NCBI GenBank assembly: GCA_035551355.1
Contig: DASZNF010000021.1
Span: forward strand, 96,029 to 160,028
Direction: 5' to 3'
DNA length: 64,000 nucleotides
Origin: DATATV01 sp035551355
Lineage (GTDB): Bacteria; Actinomycetota; Actinomycetes; Mycobacteriales; Pseudonocardiaceae
Shown: piece by piece, positions 24,919-32,167 of the stretch
Layout of the letters: the number at the start of each line of letters is the position of its first letter
Numbering within the stretch: the first letter of the stretch is position 1
Translations under genes and position numbers: made by a program
The notes under the pieces: model-generated
What the model saw: the letters and a program-made list of their open reading frames with translations, nothing else
Told to the model about the DNA's origin: nothing
Database searches by the model: none

Positions 24919-24943
24919 GTTTGGTCCGGCCATGATCGGGTTA
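24919..24943 (+). promoter_or_regulatory. candidate SigB/SigF-type promoter, LigD polymerase-domain gene
   Basis: Plus strand GTTT, exactly 15 bases, GGGTTA, ending 10 bases before the ATG at 24954. It is back to back with the TPP enzyme promoter. Confidence 0.65.
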
Positions 24944-24953
24944 TTCCGCCAGC

Positions 24954-25922
24954 ATGACCGGCAAGCAAGCGCACGCGGGGAAGCACGAGGTCACACCGTC
25001 CTCTGTGGACAAGGTCATGTACCCCGAGGACGACATCACCAAGGGCGATGTGCTGGCCTACTACAGCGACGTGGCCGAGGTGATGGTGCCGCACCTGCGC
25101 GACCGGCCGCTGACCATGCGCCGGTTTCCGGACGGAATCGGCAAATCCGGGTTCTTCCAGCAGGAGGCCCAGGACTACTTCCCGGACTGGATCCAGACCG
25201 CGGACGTGCCCCGCCGGCAGGGCGAGGGCACCGTCCGGCACGTTCTGGTGCAGGACGCGGACACGCTGGTCTATCTGGCCAACCAGGCCTGTCTGGAGTT
25301 CCACACCTGGCTGGCCCGCGCCGACAAGTTGGACTGCCCGGACCTGATGGTGATCGACCTCGATCCGCCGGAGGGCACCGGCCTGAACCGGCTGCGGCAG
25401 GACGCCCGACTGGTCACCGACGTGTACACCGAACTCGGCCTGACCACGTTTTTGCAGGCCACCGGCGGCCGCGGTTTCCACCTGACCACGCCACTGACCG
25501 GCGACGCCGATTCCGACACGGTGCGGGAACTGGCCAGGGGCATCGCCAGGCTGCTGGCCGCGGAGTCGCCGACGCTGCTCACCACCGAGCAACGCAAGTC
25601 CGCGCGTGGCGACCGGGTGTTCCTGGACACCAACCGCAACGCCTACGGCCAGACCGCGGTCGCGCCCTACTCGCTGCGCGCCCGGCCCGGCGCTCCGGCG
25701 GCCACGCCGATCACCATCGACGAACTGTCCCGGGTCGAGCCGAACCGTTACGGGCTGCGCAACGAGTCGCGGCGGCTGGCCCGGAAGAAAGACCCGTGGG
25801 CCGACATCCACCAGCACGCCGGATCGGCCGAGGATGCGTTGGCGCGCTTGGCCGAGCTCGGACGTTCCGGAAACCACAGCGATGCCCGCCCGGCCAAACC
25901 CACCGGTTCCGGGAAAGATTGA
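24954..25922 (+). CDS. stand-alone LigD-type primase-polymerase domain protein
   Basis: 322 residues, corresponding to the polymerase domain (archaeo-eukaryotic primase fold) of bacterial non-homologous end-joining ligase LigD, without ligase or nuclease domains. Recognisable motifs: SSVDKVMYPEDDITKGDVLAYY at the start, GFFQQEA, VIDLDPPEG with the catalytic aspartates near residue 139, then TGGRGFHLTTPL and VAPYSLRARPGAPAATPI. Such proteins add ribo- or deoxynucleotides at DNA breaks together with Ku and a separate ligase. No Ku or ligase gene is in this window. A SigF-type site ends 10 bases before the ATG. In Streptomyces and mycobacteria, lone PolDom genes exist alongside LigD. Confidence 0.88.
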   Translation: MTGKQAHAGKHEVTPSSVDKVMYPEDDITKGDVLAYYSDVAEVMVPHLRDRPLTMRRFPDGIGKSGFFQQEAQDYFPDWIQTADVPRRQGEGTVRHVLVQDADTLVYLANQACLEFHTWLARADKLDCPDLMVIDLDPPEGTGLNRLRQDARLVTDVYTELGLTTFLQATGGRGFHLTTPLTGDADSDTVRELARGIARLLAAESPTLLTTEQRKSARGDRVFLDTNRNAYGQTAVAPYSLRARPGAPAATPITIDELSRVEPNRYGLRNESRRLARKKDPWADIHQHAGSAEDALARLAELGRSGNHSDARPAKPTGSGKD

Positions 25923-25930
25923 CATCCGCC

Positions 25931-25978
25931 CGGCGAACTCGGGCTGACGGAAGCCGGCGAACTCGGGCTGACGGAAGC
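25931..25978 (+). repeat. 24-bp perfect tandem duplication
   Basis: Two identical adjacent copies of a 24-base unit beginning CGGCGAACTCGGGCTGACGG, 9 bases after the stop of the PolDom gene. The rest of the 214-base gap (25923-26136) holds no recognisable gene. Confidence 0.85.
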
Positions 25979-26136
25979 CGATCTCCGCCGAGCGCGGCGA
26001 TCACCCCGCCCGGCCGCCGAACGACTGCGCCCGCCGAACGGCTGCGTGGCTGATCCGAGCCCGCAATCGACACACGACGACGCCCGCCGTCGGACCGCCC
26101 GCATCTCGGTCGCGAGCGGCGGGACGCCGGTCAGCG

Positions 26137-26466
26137 TCAGCGGCCAAGGGCGCGAGCCAGTTCCTTCTTGTTCATCGAGGAACGGCCCTTGATGTTGCGC
26201 TGCTTGGCCTCGTTGTACAGCTGCTCCTTGGTCGGGCCGCCCGGGCCCAGCCGGTTGCCGGAGCGCTGGCCGCCGCGCTGCTGCGGTGACTTGTCCTTGA
26301 TCGAGGTCTTGCTGGCCTGCCGGGACTCTCCGGTCCGGGCGCGGTTCTTGTTGACGGTGCGCGCGGCGATTTCCTCGGCGCGGCCTTCACTGGTGCCGCG
26401 CTTTTCGGCGCCTTCCTTGATGTGTTCGTACTGGCGTTCTCGCTTGTTGTTCCACGCCTGAGGCAT
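26137..26466 (-). CDS. plasmid-stabilisation-like / Rho-N-like basic protein
   Basis: 109 residues, strongly basic and hydrophilic: MPQAWNNKRERQYEHIKEGA, EEIAARTVNKNRARTGE, then TKEQLYNEAKQRNIKGRSSMNKKELARALGR at the end. The C-terminal 35 residues match the Rho N-terminal/SAP-like helix-extended-loop-helix used for nucleic acid binding. Database names for such actinobacterial proteins are usually 'plasmid stabilisation protein', without functional proof. Start chosen at 26466, with GGGAGGAG 6 bases upstream. A SigF-like site (GTAT-N16-GGGTAT) lies 40 bases upstream, inside the 3' end of the glycosyltransferase gene. Confidence 0.75.
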   Translation of the reverse strand: MPQAWNNKRERQYEHIKEGAEKRGTSEGRAEEIAARTVNKNRARTGESRQASKTSIKDKSPQQRGGQRSGNRLGPGGPTKEQLYNEAKQRNIKGRSSMNKKELARALGR

Positions 26467-26495
26467 TGTGGACTCCTCCCGATCTTCACCTGCCG

Positions 26496-27272
26496 TCATA
26501 TCAGTGATACCCACTTTTCCGGTTTTTCATACGGACCGGTGCCGGGTTCCGCGCTGTCCAGTTCGGACAACAGGTCGGAAAGGCCGCCGGTGGCCCGCCC
26601 GACGCGGCGGGCGCTGGTGCGCACCCGGGCGCGTTCGGTGTAGTGGCAGTGGAACCCGGCCTCACCCAGCCGGCCCCACAGGTCGTGGTCCTCGCCGGTG
26701 GGCACCGCGCCGAAGCCGCCGACCGCCTGGTAGGCGTCGGCCCGCACGCCGAGGTTGGCCGCGTACACGTTCCCGTGCCCCTCCGGGCGCACCGCGCGGG
26801 CCAGCACATGGGCGTACCGGCGAACCAGCGCGCCCGGCAACTGGGCGTGCCCGGTCAGTTCGGCCACCCCGGCCACCGCGTGGGCGCCGGTACGCGCGTG
26901 CCGCAGGTGGGCGCGAATCCAGTCTGGCGCGACCACGGTGTCCGCGTCGGTGGACAGCAGCCACACCCGCTCGGGCCGGTGCCCGGCCAGCTCCGCGCAC
27001 ACGTGCCGCAGGCCCAGGTTCCGGACCTCGCCGATGGTCAGCTCGGCCGAGTTGACCACCACCCGGGCCGCGGTCCAGCCGCCGAACTCCTCGGCCGCCG
27101 CCGCGGCGGTGGCGTCGGCGCACCGGTCGGCCACCACGCAGACCGCCGGTTCGACGTCGGTGGGCAGCCCGCGCATCGCGGTGCGCAGCGCGCGCAGGCA
27201 GTCGCGGATGGTGTCCTGCTCATCGCGAGCGGGCACCATCACGCCGACGCCGCTGATCCGGGGCGCGGTCAT
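26496..27272 (-). CDS. glycosyltransferase family 2 protein
   Basis: 258 residues, GT-A fold. It starts with VGVMVPARDEQDTIRDCLRAL, has CVVADRCADAT for nucleotide binding, the metal-binding LLSTDADTVVAPDW (DxD type), and GEDHDLWGRLGEAGF at the acceptor end. No membrane helix. The donor and acceptor are unknown. Its ATG overlaps the stop of the PIG-L/methyltransferase gene, so it is the third gene of a tight operon. This acyl-CoA dehydrogenase, PIG-L/methyltransferase, glycosyltransferase trio recurs in actinobacteria and probably makes or modifies one small sugar-containing product (inference). Confidence 0.83.
   Translation of the reverse strand: MTAPRISGVGVMVPARDEQDTIRDCLRALRTAMRGLPTDVEPAVCVVADRCADATAAAAAEEFGGWTAARVVVNSAELTIGEVRNLGLRHVCAELAGHRPERVWLLSTDADTVVAPDWIRAHLRHARTGAHAVAGVAELTGHAQLPGALVRRYAHVLARAVRPEGHGNVYAANLGVRADAYQAVGGFGAVPTGEDHDLWGRLGEAGFHCHYTERARVRTSARRVGRATGGLSDLLSELDSAEPGTGPYEKPEKWVSLI
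26507..26532 (-). promoter_or_regulatory. candidate SigB/SigF-type promoter, Rho-N-like gene
   Basis: Minus strand GTAT, 16 bases, GGGTAT, about 40 bases before the ATG at 26466; -10 is perfect, -35 weak. It lies within the last codons of the glycosyltransferase gene. Confidence 0.45.
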
Positions 27273-28567
27273 CGTCGCCCGAGCACGTGCAGCACGAACC
27301 GCTCGTCCACGTGTTCCACCAGGCGGTCCAGCCGGGGGTCGGCGAGCAGGAAGCGGTGCGCGGCCATGCCATCGCGCGGCGCCTCGGGCGCCCAGGGCAG
27401 CCAGTGCACGGCGAGCAGCTGACCGCCCGGCCGCAGGGCGCTGATCGCCTTGTCCACCGTGGATTCCAGGTCTGCGTCGCCGAGGTAGTAGAGGATCTCG
27501 CTGAACACCACCAGATCCACGCCCCCGGTGGGCAGGTCGGCGGGCAGCGCGCCCTCGGTCACGATGACGTTGGCCAGGTCCCGGGTCCGCTCCCCAGCGG
27601 TGCGCACCGCGGCGGGCACCGGGTCGAAGGCGAGCAGTTCGCCCGCCCGCCCGGCCACGGCCCGGGTGAGGATTCCGTTGCCACAGGCCGGTTCCACCAC
27701 CGTGCCGTAGTGTTGCTCCGGCAGGCTGGCCAGCAGCACCTCGCGCTTGCGCCGTTCGTACCAGCTGTCGGCCACCGCCCACGGATCGGCATCCTGGTCG
27801 TAGAGCTCGACGAAGCGATCGACCGGCGCGGTGCGGCCGGGCGGCTGCCGGAAGAACACCTCCACGTCCCGGTCGAAATGCCGCAGCATGTCCGCGTCCA
27901 CGATCGGGGCTTCGCCGTTCGGGCCGGGGCGCAGCTGCGAGTCGAACGCGGTCAGCGCCACGGCCTTGTGCTTGCGCTGGCTGTCGGTCATCCGATGGGT
28001 GTGGGCCTGGCCGTGTGGGATCGCCCGGTCCCCGGGCTCCAGCCAGTGCCACATCCAGATCGGGTAGGACCACCGGTGCGCGGTCAGCGGCGCGGCGGCC
28101 AGCGCGACGTCGCCGACGGTCTGGTGGTCGGGGTGCGGGTCGCCGGGCCACGGAGCCAGGCACAGGTCCGCACCGGCCAGCAGGTCCCGCAGGGCCTCGG
28201 TCAGTTCGGCGCGGTGTTCGGCCAGGCCGGAGTCGGGCAGCCCGAGCCAGTGCACCGGCGCCTCGGCCATCCCCTGCGCGCGCAGCGAATCCAGCAGTTC
28301 GGTGCGGCGCAGCCGGCCGAGCGCGGCCCGTTCGGTCTCGGACATCGCCGGGAAGGCCGCCTCGCCGTCGGTGGCCACCACGAGCTCGACCGCGGCGCCC
28401 CGCTCGTGCAGATGCTGCAGCAGGCCGCTGGCGCCGAGTGTCTCGTCGTCCGGATGCGCGGCCACCACCACGACCCGGGCGTAGTCCTGGTCCGGAAACG
28501 CCCTGGCCTCGGCCCCGGCCAGCCAGGACGTCCACGCCTGCTCGGTGGTGATCGTCGGTACGCTCAT
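27269..28567 (-). CDS. bifunctional PIG-L deacetylase / class I SAM methyltransferase
   Basis: 432 residues. Residues about 30-220 form a PIG-L/LmbE domain: zinc motif AAHPDDETLGASG and the later PHPDHQTVG. Members remove acetyl groups from N-acetylglucosamine-type sugars (for example MshB in mycothiol synthesis). Residues about 270-430 form a Rossmann methyltransferase: VVEPACGNGILT is motif I, LAFDPVPAAV motif II, VVFSEILYYLG motif IV. Both active sites look intact. ATG 28567 has GAGAGG upstream; a GTG one codon earlier overlaps the stop of the acyl-CoA dehydrogenase gene. Middle gene of the trio. Confidence 0.85.
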   Translation of the reverse strand: MSVPTITTEQAWTSWLAGAEARAFPDQDYARVVVVAAHPDDETLGASGLLQHLHERGAAVELVVATDGEAAFPAMSETERAALGRLRRTELLDSLRAQGMAEAPVHWLGLPDSGLAEHRAELTEALRDLLAGADLCLAPWPGDPHPDHQTVGDVALAAAPLTAHRWSYPIWMWHWLEPGDRAIPHGQAHTHRMTDSQRKHKAVALTAFDSQLRPGPNGEAPIVDADMLRHFDRDVEVFFRQPPGRTAPVDRFVELYDQDADPWAVADSWYERRKREVLLASLPEQHYGTVVEPACGNGILTRAVAGRAGELLAFDPVPAAVRTAGERTRDLANVIVTEGALPADLPTGGVDLVVFSEILYYLGDADLESTVDKAISALRPGGQLLAVHWLPWAPEAPRDGMAAHRFLLADPRLDRLVEHVDERFVLHVLGRR

Positions 28568-29604
28568 CACTCCCCCTCTCCGGCCAGCACCGCCCGGCCC
28601 AGCGCGGCCAGGTCCCGCTCGGCGTGGTGCTGGCGCACGTAGACACCCAGATCGGCCAGGCGTTGCGCGAACCGCCGGTCCCGGCTCAGCGGCGTCGGCC
28701 CGGTGATCCTGGGCACCAGGTCCAGCACGTCCCGGGCGACCCGCTCGGCGGCCGCGCGGCAGGTGCCCACCGCCAGCGCGTGCTCGGCGTCCGGCTGCCG
28801 GTCGATGGCGTGCGCGGTGCCGGTCAGCAGCGCGTCGGCGGCGCGCAGCGCGGCGTGCAACACGCCGACGTGGGCCAGCTGGTGCGGGTCGGATCCCCCG
28901 CGCAGCACGGTGTGCACGGCATCAACGGCGCCGGCCGCCCCGCCGAGCCACACCGCGGCCACTCCGCCGCCGCCCAGCGTGAATCCCGTTCTGGACAAGT
29001 AAAATCCGGGCGGTCCGACCAGCGCGTCCTCGGTCACCGGTAGCTCGGCGAAGCGCACGTCGATGCTGTCCGAGGCGTCCATGCCGATCGCCGGCCAGCT
29101 GTCCTGATCCCGGTGCACATGCGGGTCGGTCAGCTCCAGCTCGACCAGCCGCCCGTTCGCCGGGTCGCCGTCCGGGCCGGCCGCGGCGACCAGCGCGCGG
29201 TCCAGCAGGTTGGCACCGGAGCAGAACCGGACCGTGCCGGTCAGCACGTCCCGCTCGCCGTCGCGGGCCAGTTGCGCGCCGGTTCCGCCGGACCGGGCCG
29301 CCCACACCCCGTACAGCGCGTCGGGCGCGGCGGCGCGATCGGCTTCGGCCAGGATGGCCAGTGCGTCGGTGTGGCCCTCGGCCAGCCGGGCCAGGGCCAG
29401 GTCGCAGCGGCCCAGCGTGGCCAGTCCGGCCCAGCGGGTCGCGGTGTCGCCCCCGCCGGGCAGCGGCAGATCCAGGGCGCCGATCTCGGCCAGTTGACGC
29501 AGCTCGGCGGCGAGCACCTCGCGGGTGCGCGGCAGCGGTAATGGCTTCGCACAGCCGGAATCGAGGATCGCGGTCGGCGCGGCCGCGGTGGGCTGGTTGG
29601 GCAT
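28567..29604 (-). CDS. acyl-CoA dehydrogenase-like protein
   Basis: 345 residues, shorter than the usual 380. It keeps the general acyl-CoA dehydrogenase layout: helical N-terminus, a middle beta domain (LTGTVRFCSGANLLDRALVAA, DSWPAIGMDASDSIDVRFAELPV) and a helical C-terminal bundle. The classical catalytic glutamate is not evident, so it may be a dehydrogenase of an unusual substrate or a flavin oxidase; FAD binding is an inference from the family. First gene of the trio. Its ATG lies about 10 bases after the -10 of a strong SigF-type promoter, so the mRNA would be nearly leaderless. Confidence 0.72.
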   Translation of the reverse strand: MPNQPTAAAPTAILDSGCAKPLPLPRTREVLAAELRQLAEIGALDLPLPGGGDTATRWAGLATLGRCDLALARLAEGHTDALAILAEADRAAAPDALYGVWAARSGGTGAQLARDGERDVLTGTVRFCSGANLLDRALVAAAGPDGDPANGRLVELELTDPHVHRDQDSWPAIGMDASDSIDVRFAELPVTEDALVGPPGFYLSRTGFTLGGGGVAAVWLGGAAGAVDAVHTVLRGGSDPHQLAHVGVLHAALRAADALLTGTAHAIDRQPDAEHALAVGTCRAAAERVARDVLDLVPRITGPTPLSRDRRFAQRLADLGVYVRQHHAERDLAALGRAVLAGEGE

Positions 29605-29613
29605 AGCGGTTCA

Positions 29614-29638
29614 ATACCCCCTGTGCCGGGGAAATAAC
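29614..29638 (-). promoter_or_regulatory. SigB/SigF-type promoter, acyl-CoA dehydrogenase/PIG-L/GT operon
   Basis: Minus strand GTTA, exactly 15 bases, GGGTAT, ending 10 bases before the ATG at 29604. Confidence 0.7.
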
Positions 29639-29660
29639 TCCGCGCCGCACGAATCGGCAG

Positions 29661-29685
29661 GTTTGCTTTGGCCGGCCCTGGCTAT
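29661..29685 (+). promoter_or_regulatory. candidate SigB/SigF-type promoter, DUF2231-Rieske gene
   Basis: Plus strand GTTT, exactly 15 bases, GGCTAT (one mismatch), ending 9 bases before the ATG at 29695. Divergent from the trio operon promoter. Confidence 0.58.
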
Positions 29686-29694
29686 CCGCCAGAT

Positions 29695-30576
29695 ATGAGA
29701 CAACTCGATCCCGTGGACCGGATCGCGCGGAATCCGCGGCTGGACCGGGTGTCGGGGGCGGTCCGGGACGCGGTGAAGAAGATGCTGCCCGCCGGGCGGG
29801 TGAAGGACGCGCTGCACGGTGTCTGGCTGGGACACCCGGTGCATCCGCCGCTGGCGCAGGCCGCGGTCGGCTGTTTCACCGCGGCCGCGCTGCTGGACGT
29901 CGCCGGCGACCGCGGTCGCGCACCAGCCCGGCTGATCCGCTGGGGCGTGCTGGCCAGCCTGCCCGCGGCCGTGGCCGGACTGGCCGACTACGCCGAAGGA
30001 CACGAGGAACAGCAGCGGGTCGGCGTTGTGCACGCCGCCGCGAACAGCACGGCTTTGCTGGGGTACCTCGCGTCGCTGCGGCTGCGGGCGACAGGCAAGC
30101 CCGGTCACGGGGTCGCACTGGGGCTGCTCGCGTTCGGTTGTGCCGGAGTGGGCGCGATGCTGGGCGGCGACCTGGCGTTCCGCTGGGCGATGGGTCCCAA
30201 CCACGCGGCCGAGGTGCCGCACGCCGGGCCGGAGGAATGGTGTGATCTGGGCCGGACCGAGGAATTCCTCGGTGCCGGACCGGTGCGCCGGATGGCCGGG
30301 CTGATCCCGGTTCTCGTGGTGTCCGATGTGGACGGTGTGACGGTGCTGCACGATCGGTGCAGTCATATGGCCGCGCCGTTGCACCAGGGCGAGATCGGCT
30401 CGGTGGACGGCGCCGCCTGCGTGACCTGCCCGTGGCACGGCAGTGTGTTCCGGCTGACCGACGGGGCGGTGGTGCGCGGCCCGGCGACCGCGCCGCAACC
30501 CGCGCTGGACACCAAGGTCGAGGCGGGCCGGCTGTACGCCAAGGTGCGCACCATTCCCGGCGTATCCGCGAGTTGA
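29695..30576 (+). CDS. DUF2231 membrane domain fused to a Rieske 2Fe-2S domain
   Basis: 293 residues. The first 165 contain a DUF2231-like four-helix membrane part (GVWLGHPVHPPLAQAAVGCFTAAALLD, with a histidine-proline pair, then PAAVAGLADYAEG and two more helices). Residues about 190-285 are a Rieske ferredoxin domain: cluster ligands CSHMAAPLH near 221 and CPWHGS near 244. DUF2231 proteins with conserved histidines are suspected heme-binding membrane proteins, so this could pass electrons between a membrane heme and a soluble partner (inference). The ATG follows directly on a SigF-like site. Confidence 0.83.
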   Translation: MRQLDPVDRIARNPRLDRVSGAVRDAVKKMLPAGRVKDALHGVWLGHPVHPPLAQAAVGCFTAAALLDVAGDRGRAPARLIRWGVLASLPAAVAGLADYAEGHEEQQRVGVVHAAANSTALLGYLASLRLRATGKPGHGVALGLLAFGCAGVGAMLGGDLAFRWAMGPNHAAEVPHAGPEEWCDLGRTEEFLGAGPVRRMAGLIPVLVVSDVDGVTVLHDRCSHMAAPLHQGEIGSVDGAACVTCPWHGSVFRLTDGAVVRGPATAPQPALDTKVEAGRLYAKVRTIPGVSAS

Positions 30577-30577
30577 T

Positions 30578-30602
30578 GGTTCGTTCGTCGCAACACGGGT
30601 AG
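30578..30602 (+). promoter_or_regulatory. candidate SigB/SigF-type promoter before a truncated LLM gene
   Basis: Plus strand GGTT, exactly 15 bases, GGGTAG, ending 9 bases before the ATG at 30612. Confidence 0.5.
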
Positions 30603-30611
30603 GCGGAGGGC

Positions 30612-30828
30612 ATGCCGACGTTCGGATACTTCCTGTCCTGCGGGGAATTCGGTCCCGCCGAGCTGGTGCACCAGGCGAAACTGGCCGAGGCGGCCGGGTT
30701 CTCCCGACTGTGGATCTCCGACCACTTCCACCCGTGGAACGCCGAACAGGGCAACAGCCCGTTCGTGTGGTCGGTGATCGGCGCACTGTCCGAGGCGACC
30801 AGCCTGCCCATCACCACCGCGGTCACGC
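30612..30828 (+). pseudogene. 5' fragment of an F420-dependent LLM-class oxidoreductase
   Basis: The first 72 residues (MPTFGYFLSCGEFGPAELV, then AEAAGFSRLWISDHFHPWN, then SPFVWSVIGALSEATSLPITTAVT) match the beginning of the F420-dependent luciferase-like enzymes of about 320 residues. At TAVT the match ends abruptly; the frame continues only into bases that encode the C-terminus of the oppositely oriented ribokinase-like gene. The body of the gene is missing. Promoter candidate, ribosome-binding site (GGAGGG) and start are intact, so a short peptide might still be made. Confidence 0.75.
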
Positions 30829-31773
30829 CTGCCGGTCGGCGGCCTCCGGCGCGGCGCCGATCAGGTCCGGCCGCAGCCGGGGCCGGCCACCCGCGTGCCG
30901 CACGCTGATGCTCGCCGCCGTCGTGGCCATCCGCGCCGCCTGGTCCGGCGCGGCACCCCGGACCAGGGCGAGGGTGAGCGCGGCGACCAGGGCATCACCC
31001 GCGCCAGTGGTGTCCACCACCGGCACCTCGGCGTGCGGCCGGAACAGTTCGCCACCCGGCCAGGCGAACACGTCGCCCTGCCCGGCCACGCCCAGCGCCA
31101 CCAGCGTCGGGCCGCGGTCGAGCAGGCCGCGCGCATGGCGCAGCGCCGCGCGCGGGTCGGTGATCGGTTCGCCCGCCAGTAATTCGGCCTCCCGAGCGTC
31201 GGCGCGCAACGCGTCGGCGCAGTCCAGCAGTTCGTCCGCCTGCTCGGTGGCGGGCACGCCGTCCAGCACCACCAGGCGGCCCGCCGCCCGGCCCACCCTG
31301 GCCGCGGCGAGCGCGGCCTCCGCGGATTGCTGGAGTTGAACGGTGACCGCCCGCGCGCCGGCCAGCACGTCCGCCCGGGCGGCGATGTCGTCCTCGGTGA
31401 GCAGCACGGTGTCCGGCAGGTGTTCCAGGTAGCGATAATGCCCGCCGGCCTCCAGCACTTCCACGATCAGGCCGGTCTCGGCGCCGGCCCGGCGGATCAC
31501 CGGGCGCACGTCGATCCCGTCCTGCCGCGCACGGTCCAGCATCGCCGTGGCCGTGTCGTCGTCGCCCACCACCCCGACCAGACCGACCGTCCCGCCCAGT
31601 TGGGCCAGCGCGACCGCCTGATTGGCGCCCTTGCCGCCCAGCGTTTCCCGCCGCTGCGCCACCGCCGCCGAGACGCCCGCCTCGGGCAGTTCGTCGATGC
31701 GCAGCACCAGATCACGCGCGACCTGGCCGACCACCGCGACATCCGCTCGCCCGGACGAGCCGGGAACTGACAT
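30823..31773 (-). CDS. PfkB-family sugar kinase, ribokinase-like
   Basis: 316 residues. Ribokinase pattern: GGKGANQAVALAQLG near residue 46 (substrate binding), then the ATP/anion-hole motif DTTGAGDALVAALTLAL near 245 with the catalytic aspartate, and RLVVLDGVPA and LRADAREAELLAG in between. It phosphorylates ribose or another sugar or nucleoside at the primary hydroxyl; the GGKGANQA motif favours ribose. The C-terminus is at or very near the breakpoint that truncated the convergent LLM gene. No ribose transporter is adjacent and no SigF-type site was found. Confidence 0.83.
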   Translation of the reverse strand: MSVPGSSGRADVAVVGQVARDLVLRIDELPEAGVSAAVAQRRETLGGKGANQAVALAQLGGTVGLVGVVGDDDTATAMLDRARQDGIDVRPVIRRAGAETGLIVEVLEAGGHYRYLEHLPDTVLLTEDDIAARADVLAGARAVTVQLQQSAEAALAAARVGRAAGRLVVLDGVPATEQADELLDCADALRADAREAELLAGEPITDPRAALRHARGLLDRGPTLVALGVAGQGDVFAWPGGELFRPHAEVPVVDTTGAGDALVAALTLALVRGAAPDQAARMATTAASISVRHAGGRPRLRPDLIGAAPEAADRQA

Positions 31774-31820
31774 TGGCTTCCCCTATCCGATCATTCCGTT
31801 GTGGACTGTCCGAACCGGAC

Positions 31821-32147
31821 TCACTCCGGTGCCTGGTCCGCGGCCCGGGTGGACGTGGCGGTCGTGCCGTGGATCAGCTCCTCGGCCCGGGCCCGCAATC
31901 GCTCGGCGGCGGCGTGCAGCACGGCGGCGCGGTCGGCCGCGGACATGGCCGCCCAGCCCGGCACGGCGGCGCACGCGCCGTCCACCGCGGCGGTCAGTTC
32001 CTCGGCGTTCATCCGGGCCACCGAGTCCGGTTCCCGGTCCGCCGCCGGACCGAGCTGCGATGGCGCCTCGCTCGCCGCGTCGGTGGGCGAGGCTTCCGGC
32101 GCGGCGCCGGTCGCGGTGATGATGCGTTCGTGTGTGGATCGGCTCAT
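31821..32147 (-). CDS. small protein resembling the N-terminus of an aldehyde dehydrogenase
   Basis: 108 residues. The middle part (TAAVDGACAAVPGWAAMSAADRAAVLHAAAERLRARAEEL) resembles the first two helices of aldehyde dehydrogenases, normally followed by 400 more residues that are absent here. GGGAGGG lies 9 bases before the ATG at 32147. Either a truncated dehydrogenase that kept its start signals, or a small helical protein with chance likeness. Located between the ribokinase gene and a hypothetical gene, same strand. Confidence 0.5.
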   Translation of the reverse strand: MSRSTHERIITATGAAPEASPTDAASEAPSQLGPAADREPDSVARMNAEELTAAVDGACAAVPGWAAMSAADRAAVLHAAAERLRARAEELIHGTTATSTRAADQAPE

Positions 32148-32167
32148 GTCACCGGCCCTCCCGATAA

